Assembly: GCF_003967355.1 (NCBI RefSeq)
Contig: NZ_BIFH01000016.1
Span: 248,001 to 312,000 of the forward strand
Direction: 5' to 3'
Source: Embleya hyalina
Lineage (GTDB): Bacteria > Actinomycetota > Actinomycetes > Streptomycetales > Streptomycetaceae
Length of the DNA stretch: 64,000 nt
Below the pieces are notes generated by a model that saw only the letters and a program-made list of their open reading frames with translations, was not told where the DNA came from and did not search any database. Position 1 is the stretch's first letter. Each line of letters opens with the position of its first letter. Positions 42,136-49,594 of the stretch are shown piece after piece. The position numbers and the translations under genes were made by a program.

Positions 42136-42183
42136 GTATTAGAGTCGGCCCCTGCCCACTCGCCCTTCGACCGAGGGAACACC

Positions 42184-43140
42184 GTGACCGTTCCATATCC
42201 GCCGATCGAGCCCTACGAGCACGGAATGCTCGACGTCGGGGACGGCAACCGCGTCTACTGGGAGAGCTGCGGGAATCCCGCCGGGAAGCCCGCGCTCGTT
42301 GTGCACGGCGGTCCGGGGTCCGGGTGTTCGACGGGAGTGCGGCAACTGTTCGACCCGAGTCGCTACCGCGTCGTGCTCTTCGACCAGCGCGGGTGCGGGC
42401 GCAGTACGCCGCACGCGAGCGATCCGGACACCGACATGCGGCACAACACCACCGAGCACCTGCTCGCCGACATCGAGCGGCTGCGCGAACACCTGGGCCT
42501 GGAACGCTGGTTGCTGTACGGCGGCTCGTGGGGGTCGACGCTGATCCTGGCCTACGCGCAGCGCCATCCCGGGCGGGTGTCCGAGATCGTCATCCCGGCC
42601 GTCACCAGCACCCGTCGGGTCGAGATCGACTGGCTGTATCGCGGGGTCGGCCGTTTCCTGCCCGCCGAGTGGGAGCGTTTTCGGGACGTGCTGCCCGAGG
42701 GCGAGCGCGACGACCCGGTCGCGGGCTACGCCCGTCTTCTGGAGCACCCGGATCCGGCGGTGCGCGAGCACGCGGTGCGGGAGTGGTGCGCGTGGGAGGA
42801 CGCGGTGGTCGGGGGCGAACCGAACGGCCGGCCCGGCGCGTACGGCGGCCGTCCTCCGGCGTCCCGCACCGCGCTGGTGCGGATCGCCGCGCACTACTTC
42901 TCGCACGGCGCGTGGTTGTCCGAGGGTGTCCTGATCCGCGATGCCGGCCGACTCGCCGGCATCCCGGGCGTACTGATCCACGGCCGCCTCGACCTGAGCA
43001 GCCCGCTGGAAACCGCCTGGCGCCTGGCCCGGGCCTGGCCGGACGCCACGCTGGAGGTCGTCGACGACGCCGGACACCTGGGCAGCGACACGATGCGCGC
43101 CACGATCCTGTCCGCCCTCGACCGCTTCGCCGCCACCTGA
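42184..43140 (+). CDS. pip: Prolyl aminopeptidase (proline iminopeptidase)
   Basis: 318 residues from the GTG at 42184 (GAGGGA nine bases before). Alpha/beta hydrolase with family motifs HGGPGSGCSTGVRQLFDPSRYRVVLFDQRGCGRSTPHA, catalytic Ser in YGGSWGSTLILAYAQRHP, EWCAWEDAVVGGE in the cap, Asp in IHGRLDLSSPLETAWRLARAWPDA and His in DDAGHLG. It removes N-terminal proline from peptides in the cytosol. Length matches family S33. Divergent from the MarR gene with an operator between. Confidence 0.93.
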   Translation: MTVPYPPIEPYEHGMLDVGDGNRVYWESCGNPAGKPALVVHGGPGSGCSTGVRQLFDPSRYRVVLFDQRGCGRSTPHASDPDTDMRHNTTEHLLADIERLREHLGLERWLLYGGSWGSTLILAYAQRHPGRVSEIVIPAVTSTRRVEIDWLYRGVGRFLPAEWERFRDVLPEGERDDPVAGYARLLEHPDPAVREHAVREWCAWEDAVVGGEPNGRPGAYGGRPPASRTALVRIAAHYFSHGAWLSEGVLIRDAGRLAGIPGVLIHGRLDLSSPLETAWRLARAWPDATLEVVDDAGHLGSDTMRATILSALDRFAAT

Positions 43141-43210
43141 GCCGCCCGAGCCGACCACCCGTCGACCCGGCCGGCATCCTGGTGCCGACATCGACGGGCG
43201 GAGGGCTGAC

Positions 43211-43702
43211 ATGGGTGGTCGTGCGGTGTTGTTCGCGGTGGACGCCGAGGCGTCGGAGCGACTCCTGGCGGCGGACGACGACGCGGCCGTCATGGCGGTC
43301 GTCGACGAGGTCGAGGAGCGCTGGGACCGGTCCCGGCTCACCGAGTTGGACAAGGCGTGGGACGCCCTCCACCGCTGCCTGACCGACGGCACGTTGACCT
43401 ACGAAGGCGGCGAATACCCGCTGTCGCACACGCTCCTGGGCGGGTACCTGCTGCACGAGGGCGACGACCACGAGGTCGCCTACGTGTCCCCGGACGAGGT
43501 GCGGGACGTGGCCGCGGCGCTGGCTCCGTTGGATGGGCCGTGGTTGCGCGGGCGGTTCGCCGAACTGGAGTTCGTCGACTACGAGGGGACCGCCGACGAG
43601 GCGGACATCGCGTACACCGAGCGGTTCCTGCCGGACCTGAAGGAGTTCTATCGCCGGGCCGCCGAGGCCGGGAGCGCGGTGATCTTCACGGTGGACCTCT
43701 GA
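43211..43702 (+). CDS. YfbM family protein (DUF1877)
   Basis: 163 residues from the ATG at 43211. Matches the DUF1877 pattern: ERWDRSRLTELDKAWDALHRCLTDGTLTYEGGEYPLSHTLLGG, EVAYVSPDEVRDVAAALAPLD and DEADIAYTERFLPDLKEFYRRAAEAGSAVIF. Cytosolic; reaction or role unknown. It begins 70 bases after the iminopeptidase and may be co-transcribed. Confidence 0.85.
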   Translation: MGGRAVLFAVDAEASERLLAADDDAAVMAVVDEVEERWDRSRLTELDKAWDALHRCLTDGTLTYEGGEYPLSHTLLGGYLLHEGDDHEVAYVSPDEVRDVAAALAPLDGPWLRGRFAELEFVDYEGTADEADIAYTERFLPDLKEFYRRAAEAGSAVIFTVDL

Positions 43703-43778
43703 ACCGCGGAGCTCCGAACCGTCGACCCGCGGACCGTCGGCCGCGAAAACCGGGTGGCGGGTCCGGGTCGGGATCGGC

Positions 43779-44279
43779 ATGCTGGATCGAATGTTGATCA
43801 GGGAAGCGGGAAGCGACGACTGGGCGGCGATCTGGCCGTTCTTCCATGGGATCGTCGCGGCCGGCGAGACGTTCACCTATCCGCTCGACCTGGGGATGGA
43901 CGAGGGTCGCGAGTGGTGGCTGCCGGCCCCGCCGTCCCGCGCGGTGGTCGCGGTGGACGAGGCCGGAGCGGTGCTCGGCACCGCGAAGATGAATCGCAAC
44001 CACATGGGCAACGGGTCGCACATCGCCAGTGCCAGTTACATGGTCGACCCCGCACACTCGGGGCGGGGGGTCGGCCGGGCGCTGTGCGAATACACCATCG
44101 AGTGGGCCCGGGCGCAGGGCTACCGGGCGATGCAGTTCAACTCGGTCGTGGCGACGAACGAGCACGCGGTGCGGCTGTACCGCAGCCTCGGCTTCGAGGT
44201 GATCGGCACCCTGCCGGAGGGGTTCGACCACCCGAAACACGGCTACGTCGGGCTGCACATCATGCACTTGGCGCTGTGA
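43779..44279 (+). CDS. GNAT family N-acetyltransferase
   Basis: 166 residues. The acetyl-CoA site is SYMVDPAHSGRGVGRALCEYTIEWARAQGYRAMQFNSVVATNEHAVRLYRSLGFEVIGTLPEGF (residues about 87-150), with the RGVG phosphate loop and the family's Asn and Tyr. The N-terminal FFHGIVAAGETFTYP resembles phosphinothricin-type acetyltransferases. The substrate is unknown. The 3' end overlaps the convergent esterase gene by 20 bases. Start 43779; a second ATG lies four codons on. Confidence 0.87.
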   Translation: MLDRMLIREAGSDDWAAIWPFFHGIVAAGETFTYPLDLGMDEGREWWLPAPPSRAVVAVDEAGAVLGTAKMNRNHMGNGSHIASASYMVDPAHSGRGVGRALCEYTIEWARAQGYRAMQFNSVVATNEHAVRLYRSLGFEVIGTLPEGFDHPKHGYVGLHIMHLAL

Positions 44280-45258
44280 GTCGGTCGATTCCGAAGGCGC
44301 CGCGCAGGTAGGTCAGGTTCAGCCCGTCCTGGTACGCGCCGCCGCCCTCGTGGCCGTTGAACGTGTACACCTCCATGCGCTTGTCCGCCGCGTAGTGGTG
44401 GTAGGCGGCGTACACCGTGGAGGGCGGGCACGTGGTGTCCATCAGCGCCACGCTGAACCGCGCCGGGGCGGTCGCGCGGGCGCCGTGGTTGACCGCGTCG
44501 AAGTAGTCGAGGGTGCGGAACGCCCGGTCGACGCGGTCCCGGTGTACGGCGAGGTAGCGGGCCAGTTCGCCGTAGGGGCCCGTCGCGGCGATCTCCGCGC
44601 CGCGGCGGAAGTGGCACAGGAACGGTACGTCGGCCACCACCGCGGTCAGGTCGGGCACCAGGCCGGCGACCGTGAGGGCCAGGCCCCCGCCCTGGCTCGC
44701 GCCAAGCGCGGCGATCCGGGTCGGGTCGACGGCCGGATGGCTGCGGGCGACGGCGATCGCCCGGACCGCGTCGACGGTGACCCGGCGGTAGTAGTACCGA
44801 TCCGGGTCGGTGACGCCCCGGGTCAAGAAGCCCGGGTGACCGGCGCCGTCGCCCGAGGGCGCGTCGTCCCCCGTGGCGCCGGCGCGCCAACTGCCGCCCT
44901 GGCCGCGCACGTCGATCACGAGATGGGCGAACCCGGCGGCGGCGTACAGCAGTTGCTCGTGCGGCAGACCCCGACCGCCGCCGTATCCGGGGAACTCCAC
45001 GACACACGGCAGGGGCCCGTCCCGATGCACGGGCAGCACCAGCCACCCGTGCACCCGTTGGCCGCCGTGGCCCGCGAAGGAGACGTCGTACACCTCGACC
45101 GCGGTCAGCGGACCGGTCTCGGGCGTGAACGTCGGGGCGAGGGGGTGGGCGTCGGCCTCGTCGAGCGTACGGGCCCAGAAGGCGTCGAAGTCGGCCGGCT
45201 CTGACCGTTCCGGGCGAAACTGGTCCAACTCCGGCAGTGACAGGTCGCTCAGGGGCAT
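44260..45258 (-). CDS. Acetylxylan esterase / cephalosporin-C deacetylase (CE7)
   Basis: 332 residues from the ATG at 45258. Typical CE7 opening DLSLPELDQFRPERSEPADFDAFWARTLDEAD, oxyanion loop region CVVEFPGYGGGRGLP, DVRGQGGSW, nucleophile Ser in ALGASQGGGLALTVAGL, Asp in MDTTCPPSTVYAAYHHYAADK and His in TFNGHEGGGAYQ. Cytosolic enzymes of this family remove acetyl groups from xylo-oligosaccharides and cephalosporins. No xylan genes are adjacent. Convergent with the GNAT gene. Confidence 0.92.
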   Translation of the reverse strand: MPLSDLSLPELDQFRPERSEPADFDAFWARTLDEADAHPLAPTFTPETGPLTAVEVYDVSFAGHGGQRVHGWLVLPVHRDGPLPCVVEFPGYGGGRGLPHEQLLYAAAGFAHLVIDVRGQGGSWRAGATGDDAPSGDGAGHPGFLTRGVTDPDRYYYRRVTVDAVRAIAVARSHPAVDPTRIAALGASQGGGLALTVAGLVPDLTAVVADVPFLCHFRRGAEIAATGPYGELARYLAVHRDRVDRAFRTLDYFDAVNHGARATAPARFSVALMDTTCPPSTVYAAYHHYAADKRMEVYTFNGHEGGGAYQDGLNLTYLRGAFGIDRLTAPSA

Positions 45259-45407
45259 GGCGGGTTCCTCTCCGAGGGGTGGTTCTGATCGGCATTGTCG
45301 GGGCCGGCGGATCACGGTGATCACCCGGGGCGGGGCGCCGACCGAACGGGTGCCCGATCCAAGGGTGTTCCCTGAGGAGTAGGGGGCCGTGGACGTAGGT
45401 TCCCGGC

Positions 45408-45486
45408 AGTACTTTTGTCGCCCTCACTGCGTCGTCGGGAGTAGTACCCCTAGGGGGGAGTCCTCCCCAAGCAGTAACAGCAGTAC
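45408..45486. promoter_or_regulatory. Promoter region of the GtrA-like gene with repeated AGTAC and CCCCTAGGGG
   Basis: AGTAC occurs at 45408, 45443 and 45482, and a perfect palindrome CCCCTAGGGG lies at 45447-45456 followed by GGGGA/TCCCC pairing. The 253-base gap 45325-45577 has no gene, and this AT-richer stretch is likely a regulated promoter for the gene at 45578. The protein that binds is unknown. Confidence 0.45.
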
Positions 45487-45577
45487 CTACACACGACTGA
45501 TTCACCGGTGCTTCCGGACCTCTAGATTTGTCGAGTAGAAGACGACGACCGGTCGAAGAAGAGGAACCAGGGGACTC

Positions 45578-46396
45578 ATGAGCGCCGCAGGGAAGTCGGG
45601 GACCGTGGCCGCGTTCGTGCGCTTCGTCGTCTGCGGCGGTGGCACCGGACTCGCGTCGAGCGCCGCGCTCGTGGCCCTCACCGGGCACCTCTCCATAGCC
45701 GTCGCCAACGCCCTGGTGACCGTGGTCTTCACGCTCCTGGCGACCGAACTGCACAGCCGGTTCACCTTCGGCGCGGGTCGGGCGCGGGGCCGACTGCACG
45801 TCCAGGCCGCGCTGTCCGCGCTGGTGTGCTACCTGTTCACCACCGGCGCGATGCTCGCGCTGCACGCGCTGCAGTCGTCGCCCGGCGTGGTCAAGGAGCA
45901 GGCGGTCTATCTGACGGCTTCCGGGATCGCCGGGATCGCCCGGTTCCTCTTCCTGCGCTTCGTTGTTCGAGTCCGGGTTCGGGCGCGGTCGAACGCGGCG
46001 GAGGTGGAGGCGGGGATCGGGGCCGGGGTGGAGTCGGCGACGGCGACGCGGGCGCGGGTCGCGAGCGCGGCGGCGGAGGTCGGTGCGCCTGCCGGTGTCG
46101 CCGTGGCCGCGGGCGAGTCCGCGACCGGGCTCGCTGCCGCGCCGGTGGCCGAGCCCGAGCCCGTGCGCGTGTTCGGGCCCCTGTCGCCGGTGTTCGTGCC
46201 CGCCCCCGCGTCCGCGTCCCGCTCCGCGTCGGACGTGGTGTCGGCGCTGCTGTCCGCTCCCGCCTTCGTGCCCACGGCCTCCGCGCCGGAGTCGGCCGGT
46301 CGGGGTTCGCGACGGGTGATCGAGTCGCTTGTGATTCTTCCTGCGTCCGACGGCTGGGTCGCGCCGACGCGCGTGGCCATGGTCGCGACGGCGTAG
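45578..46396 (+). CDS. GtrA-like membrane protein with long Ala-rich tail
   Basis: 272 residues. Residues 10-130 form four membrane segments of the GtrA family (FVRFVVCGGGTGLASSAALVALTG; LVTVVFTLLATELHSRFTFG; LSALVCYLFTTGAMLALHAL; YLTASGIAGIARFLFLRFVV). TEL-HSRFTF is the typical cytosolic signature. Members flip or support lipid-linked sugars for cell-wall glycans. After residue 135 there is a 135-residue Ala/Val/Pro-rich tail with no clear domain, which is not usual for this family of 120-150 residues. Confidence 0.8.
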   Translation: MSAAGKSGTVAAFVRFVVCGGGTGLASSAALVALTGHLSIAVANALVTVVFTLLATELHSRFTFGAGRARGRLHVQAALSALVCYLFTTGAMLALHALQSSPGVVKEQAVYLTASGIAGIARFLFLRFVVRVRVRARSNAAEVEAGIGAGVESATATRARVASAAAEVGAPAGVAVAAGESATGLAAAPVAEPEPVRVFGPLSPVFVPAPASASRSASDVVSALLSAPAFVPTASAPESAGRGSRRVIESLVILPASDGWVAPTRVAMVATA

Positions 46397-46424
46397 GCGT
46401 CATACCTTCGACAGGAGTCCGTGG

Positions 46425-47180
46425 ATGACCCGCGCCGCCGCCGAACACTACGAGCGAATCCTGGCCGCCAACTACACCTGGATGCTGGGTGGCGACCTGG
46501 CACCGATCGCCGCCGGGCAGGGCGAGTTGCTGACCGGGTTGGGCGTCGCCCCGACGGCGACGTCCGCCTTGGCCGTGGATCTGGGCTGTGGACCCGGCAA
46601 TCAGAGTCTGGCCCTGGCCGGACTCGGCTTCGGCCGGGTCCTGGCGGTCGACACCAGCCGGATCCTGCTGGCCGAACTGGCCGAACACGCGGCCGGGTTG
46701 CCCGCGATCGAGCCGGTGTACGGGGACATCCGCAAGGTGTTGCCCGAACTCGCCGCGCCGGGTGAGGTCGCGGCCGTGGTGTGCATGGGTGACACGCTCA
46801 CCCACCTGTCGACGAAGGACGACGTGAGCGCGCTGCTCGCCGAGATCGCGCAGGCTCTCGCCACCGGGGGTCGACTGGTCGTCACCTACCGCGACCTGAC
46901 CGAAACCCTGCATGGAATCGACCGGTTCATCCCGATACGGAGCACCGACGATCGGGTGTTCACCTGCTTCCTCGAATACCCGGACGACGACACGGTCCTG
47001 GTCCACGATCTCCTGCACGTCCACGACGGCACCGGCTGGACCCAGCACGTCGGCAGTTACCCGAAGCTGCGGATCGCCCCGACCTGGCTCGCCGAGCGCT
47101 GCCGGGACGTCGGGCTGACGGTCGAGCACAACCGGACGGGCGCGCGCGGCCTACAGGTCCTGGCGGCGCGCAAGGACTGA
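46425..47180 (+). CDS. Class I SAM-dependent methyltransferase
   Basis: 251 residues from the ATG at 46425. SAM-binding motif I AVDLGCGPGNQSLALAGLG (residues about 49-67), acidic motif II end VLAVDTSRILLAELAE, and PVYGDIRKVLPEL with motif III. The insertion CMGDTLTHLSTKDDVSALLAEIAQAL and GGRLVVTYRDLTETLHGIDRF are typical of the Methyltransf_25/11 class. Substrate unknown. Begins 28 bases after the GtrA-like gene. Confidence 0.87.
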   Translation: MTRAAAEHYERILAANYTWMLGGDLAPIAAGQGELLTGLGVAPTATSALAVDLGCGPGNQSLALAGLGFGRVLAVDTSRILLAELAEHAAGLPAIEPVYGDIRKVLPELAAPGEVAAVVCMGDTLTHLSTKDDVSALLAEIAQALATGGRLVVTYRDLTETLHGIDRFIPIRSTDDRVFTCFLEYPDDDTVLVHDLLHVHDGTGWTQHVGSYPKLRIAPTWLAERCRDVGLTVEHNRTGARGLQVLAARKD

Positions 47181-47270
47181 CCCGGGGCCGGGGTCGGTGG
47201 GTGTTCCCGCAGGTCGGCACGGGTGGAAATCGGATGCGGGGCGGCCTTCGCCGTGATACTCCAGGCTCCC

Positions 47271-47819
47271 ATGGGAGATCTCGAAACCGCACGACTCGTA
47301 CTGCACCCGCTGACCGTCGCCGAGACGGAGCGGGTGGTGGCCGGTGAGCCGGCCGCCGACGACCGATGGGAGGTCGGCTATCCGACGGCCGGGGACGTGG
47401 CCGGGGGCGGCCGGTTTCTGCGTACCTGCGCGACCGTCGGGGATCCGGGGGCCTTCGGCAACTACGAGATCCGCCGCCGGGAGGACGGCGTGGCGATCGG
47501 TGGCATGGGCTTTCACGGCGTGCCGGACGAAAGCGGCACGGTGACGATCGGCTACGGCCTGATCGAGGCGGTGCGCGGGCGCGGCTATGCCACGGAGGCA
47601 CTGCGTGAACTGTTGCGCTTCGCCCGAGCCGCGGGCGTGCACCGGGTCGTCGGGGACACCGCGCACGACAACGTGGCGTCGCAGCACGTGATGGCGGCGG
47701 TGGGGATGCGGCTGGTCAAGGAGGAGGCCGGGCTCAGGCACTACGCGATCGAGTGGTCGCCGGGCGCCGACGGCGCGGAGCCGGTGGCCGATGCCCCGGT
47801 CGGGGTCAGGCGCCCGTGA
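47271..47819 (+). CDS. GNAT family N-acetyltransferase (RimJ/RimL type)
   Basis: 182 residues from the ATG at 47271. It starts LETARLVLHPLTVAETERVV like RimJ/RimL enzymes and has the acetyl-CoA loop in TIGYGLIEAVRGRGYATEALRELLRFARAAGVHRVVGDTAHDNVASQHVMAAVGM. The substrate amino group is unknown. The 3' end overlaps the convergent AraC gene by 14 bases. Confidence 0.87.
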   Translation: MGDLETARLVLHPLTVAETERVVAGEPAADDRWEVGYPTAGDVAGGGRFLRTCATVGDPGAFGNYEIRRREDGVAIGGMGFHGVPDESGTVTIGYGLIEAVRGRGYATEALRELLRFARAAGVHRVVGDTAHDNVASQHVMAAVGMRLVKEEAGLRHYAIEWSPGADGAEPVADAPVGVRRP

Positions 47820-48831
47820 CGGCGGTTCTCCGGTAGGCGTCGGGGGTCTGGCCGGTCCAGCGTTGGAAGGCGCGGCGCAGGGCGCGGGCGTCGGTGTAGC
47901 CCAGCCGCCCGGCTATCGACTGGACCGGTAGCTCCGTATCGCGCAGGAGTGTCGCGGCGTGTTCGTGCCGCACCGATTCGATCTCGTCCCGCCAGGTGGT
48001 CTCCAGGTCGCTCAGCCGGCGCTGGAGGGTGCGCGGGCTCATCGCCATCCGGTGGGCGACCATCTCCAGGCTCAGTTCCTCGCCGCCGAGGGAGGCGGCC
48101 AGCACCGATCGGAACCTGCCGTGCCATCCGGCCGCCGGGCGGGCGTTCTCCATCAGGTTGTCCGCGTATCGGCGCAGGATCAGCCCGAGTTCGTCGTCGC
48201 CGGGGCCGGTCGGGCCGGGGCGTTCGGCGTCCATGTCGAGGAAGGTCATCGAGTTCGTTCGGGCGCCGAAGTCGATGGCGCGGGTGCCGAACGCCTCGAT
48301 CAGGTGCCGGTGGTTCTTCGGGGCCCGGTGCGCGAGGGCGACGTGTACGGGGACCACACCCGGGCCGCGGGCGTCGCGTGCCCGCTTGAGCAGGACCGCC
48401 ATCGCGAATTCGTCGATCGCGGTGACCGCGGCCGGCGAGTAGTTCGCGATGCCGTAGGTGACGGTGAGGCGTCGATCGTCCTCGACCACGGTCATCTCGA
48501 CCACCGGGTCGGACATCGTCGACACGTAGCGTGCCGCGTCGCGGCAGCCGTCGGCGAACGAGCCGGCGGAGGTGAACAGGTAGTCCCACACGTGCAGCCG
48601 ACCCAGCGTGGCGTTCTCCGCGGCCCGGATGGCGACGTCGGGCGGTCCGGTGGCGACGGTCAGTTCCCAGGTCCGGACCACGCTGGCGGTGGGCACCCGC
48701 ATCATCGGGTCCGCCAGCGTCTCCGGCTCGAAGCCCGGCAGATGCGCGAGTTCGCTCATCGCCACCCCGGCCTTCAGGGCAGCGTCCCGCACCACGCGTG
48801 CCGCGTGCGAGGAAAGCGTGTACTCGATCAC
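47806..48831 (-). CDS. AraC family transcriptional regulator (Arabinose_bd type)
   Basis: 341 residues. The N-terminal ligand-binding part (LTVATGPPDVAIRAAENATLGRLHVWDYLFTSAGSFADG) belongs to the Arabinose_bd group. The C-terminal 90 residues hold the two helix-turn-helix units: LSLEMVAHRMAMSPRTLQRRLSDLETTWRDEIESVRHEHAATLL and PVQSIAGRLGYTDARALRRAFQRWTGQTPDAYR. This family regulates diverse catabolic genes. No target is adjacent on a divergent strand. Confidence 0.9.
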   Translation of the reverse strand: MIEYTLSSHAARVVRDAALKAGVAMSELAHLPGFEPETLADPMMRVPTASVVRTWELTVATGPPDVAIRAAENATLGRLHVWDYLFTSAGSFADGCRDAARYVSTMSDPVVEMTVVEDDRRLTVTYGIANYSPAAVTAIDEFAMAVLLKRARDARGPGVVPVHVALAHRAPKNHRHLIEAFGTRAIDFGARTNSMTFLDMDAERPGPTGPGDDELGLILRRYADNLMENARPAAGWHGRFRSVLAASLGGEELSLEMVAHRMAMSPRTLQRRLSDLETTWRDEIESVRHEHAATLLRDTELPVQSIAGRLGYTDARALRRAFQRWTGQTPDAYRRTAVTGA

Positions 48832-48973
48832 TGCCGGAGCATATCCGGACGGTCGGCCGCAATGGTGATCAGGGATCTGGCGTCTTCGGTCCCCTTGTCG
48901 ACGCGAAGTGTCCCCCAGTGGGTCGTCGTGTCCCCGGGCGGTGTCGGGTGGGGTTTCACCGGGGGGCGAAACG

Positions 48974-49010
48974 CGCGACCGCCGTCCCGAAATTCGGGAC
49001 GGCGGTCGCG
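48974..49010 (-). terminator. Perfect long hairpin terminator
   Basis: Eighteen-base arms CGCGACCGCCGTCCCGAA (48974-48991) and its complement (48993-49010) with a one-base centre, practically a palindrome. It lies 27 bases beyond the DinB gene stop on the minus strand and between that and the AraC gene start. Confidence 0.85.
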
Positions 49011-49036
49011 GTGGGGAGGAAGCGGGCGGGGGCGGG

Positions 49037-49546
49037 TCAGGCGCCGACAGTGCCGTCGACGCCCTCGCGGAGGAAGTCGGCGTGGCCGTTGTGGCGGGCG
49101 TACTCGTGCATCAGGTGCAGCATGACCAGACGCAGCGACACGTCCTGGTCCCACCTGGCGTTGTGGCCGATGACGTCCAGGGACTCCGCCTCGGCCTCGA
49201 TCCGTCGCGAGTGGGCCACCTCTGCCTCCCAGGCGGCGAAGGCCTCCGAGCGGGTCGACCCGCTCGCGTCGTAGGCCACCTGGAAGTCGCCCTCGTCGGA
49301 CCACACGAGCGGGATGTCCTCCGCGTTGATCACCCGCCGGAACCAGGTGCGCTCCACCTCCGCCATGTGCCGGACCAGTCCGAGCAGGGAGAGCGTCGAC
49401 GGCGGCATCGACCGCCGGCGTAGCTCCTCGTCGGAGAGCCCTTCGCACTTCATCGCGAGCGTGGCCCGGTGGAAGTCGAGAAAGGCCCGCATCATCTCGC
49501 GTTCGTCGCCGGTCACGGGTGGGGTGGGGCGTTGGTCGGTGGCCAT
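49037..49546 (-). CDS. DinB/DUF664 family protein
   Basis: 169 residues. Four-helix DinB fold with the metal-binding histidines LLGLVRHMAEVERTWF and LRLVMLHLMHEYARHNGHADFLRE, the DUF664 signature. These proteins are related to mycothiol/bacillithiol-dependent transferases; the substrate is unknown. It follows the caspase-NACHT gene by 48 bases on the same strand and could be co-transcribed. Confidence 0.88.
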   Translation of the reverse strand: MATDQRPTPPVTGDEREMMRAFLDFHRATLAMKCEGLSDEELRRRSMPPSTLSLLGLVRHMAEVERTWFRRVINAEDIPLVWSDEGDFQVAYDASGSTRSEAFAAWEAEVAHSRRIEAEAESLDVIGHNARWDQDVSLRLVMLHLMHEYARHNGHADFLREGVDGTVGA

Positions 49547-49594
49547 GGGTGTACTCGCTCTCGCTTCGCGTCGGTGTTCGGGTGGACCTGCTTT

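Noticed and set aside
47741-48862. Alternative minus-strand frame over the AraC gene
   Set aside because: Arg/Pro-rich shadow of the real AraC frame, with no domain.
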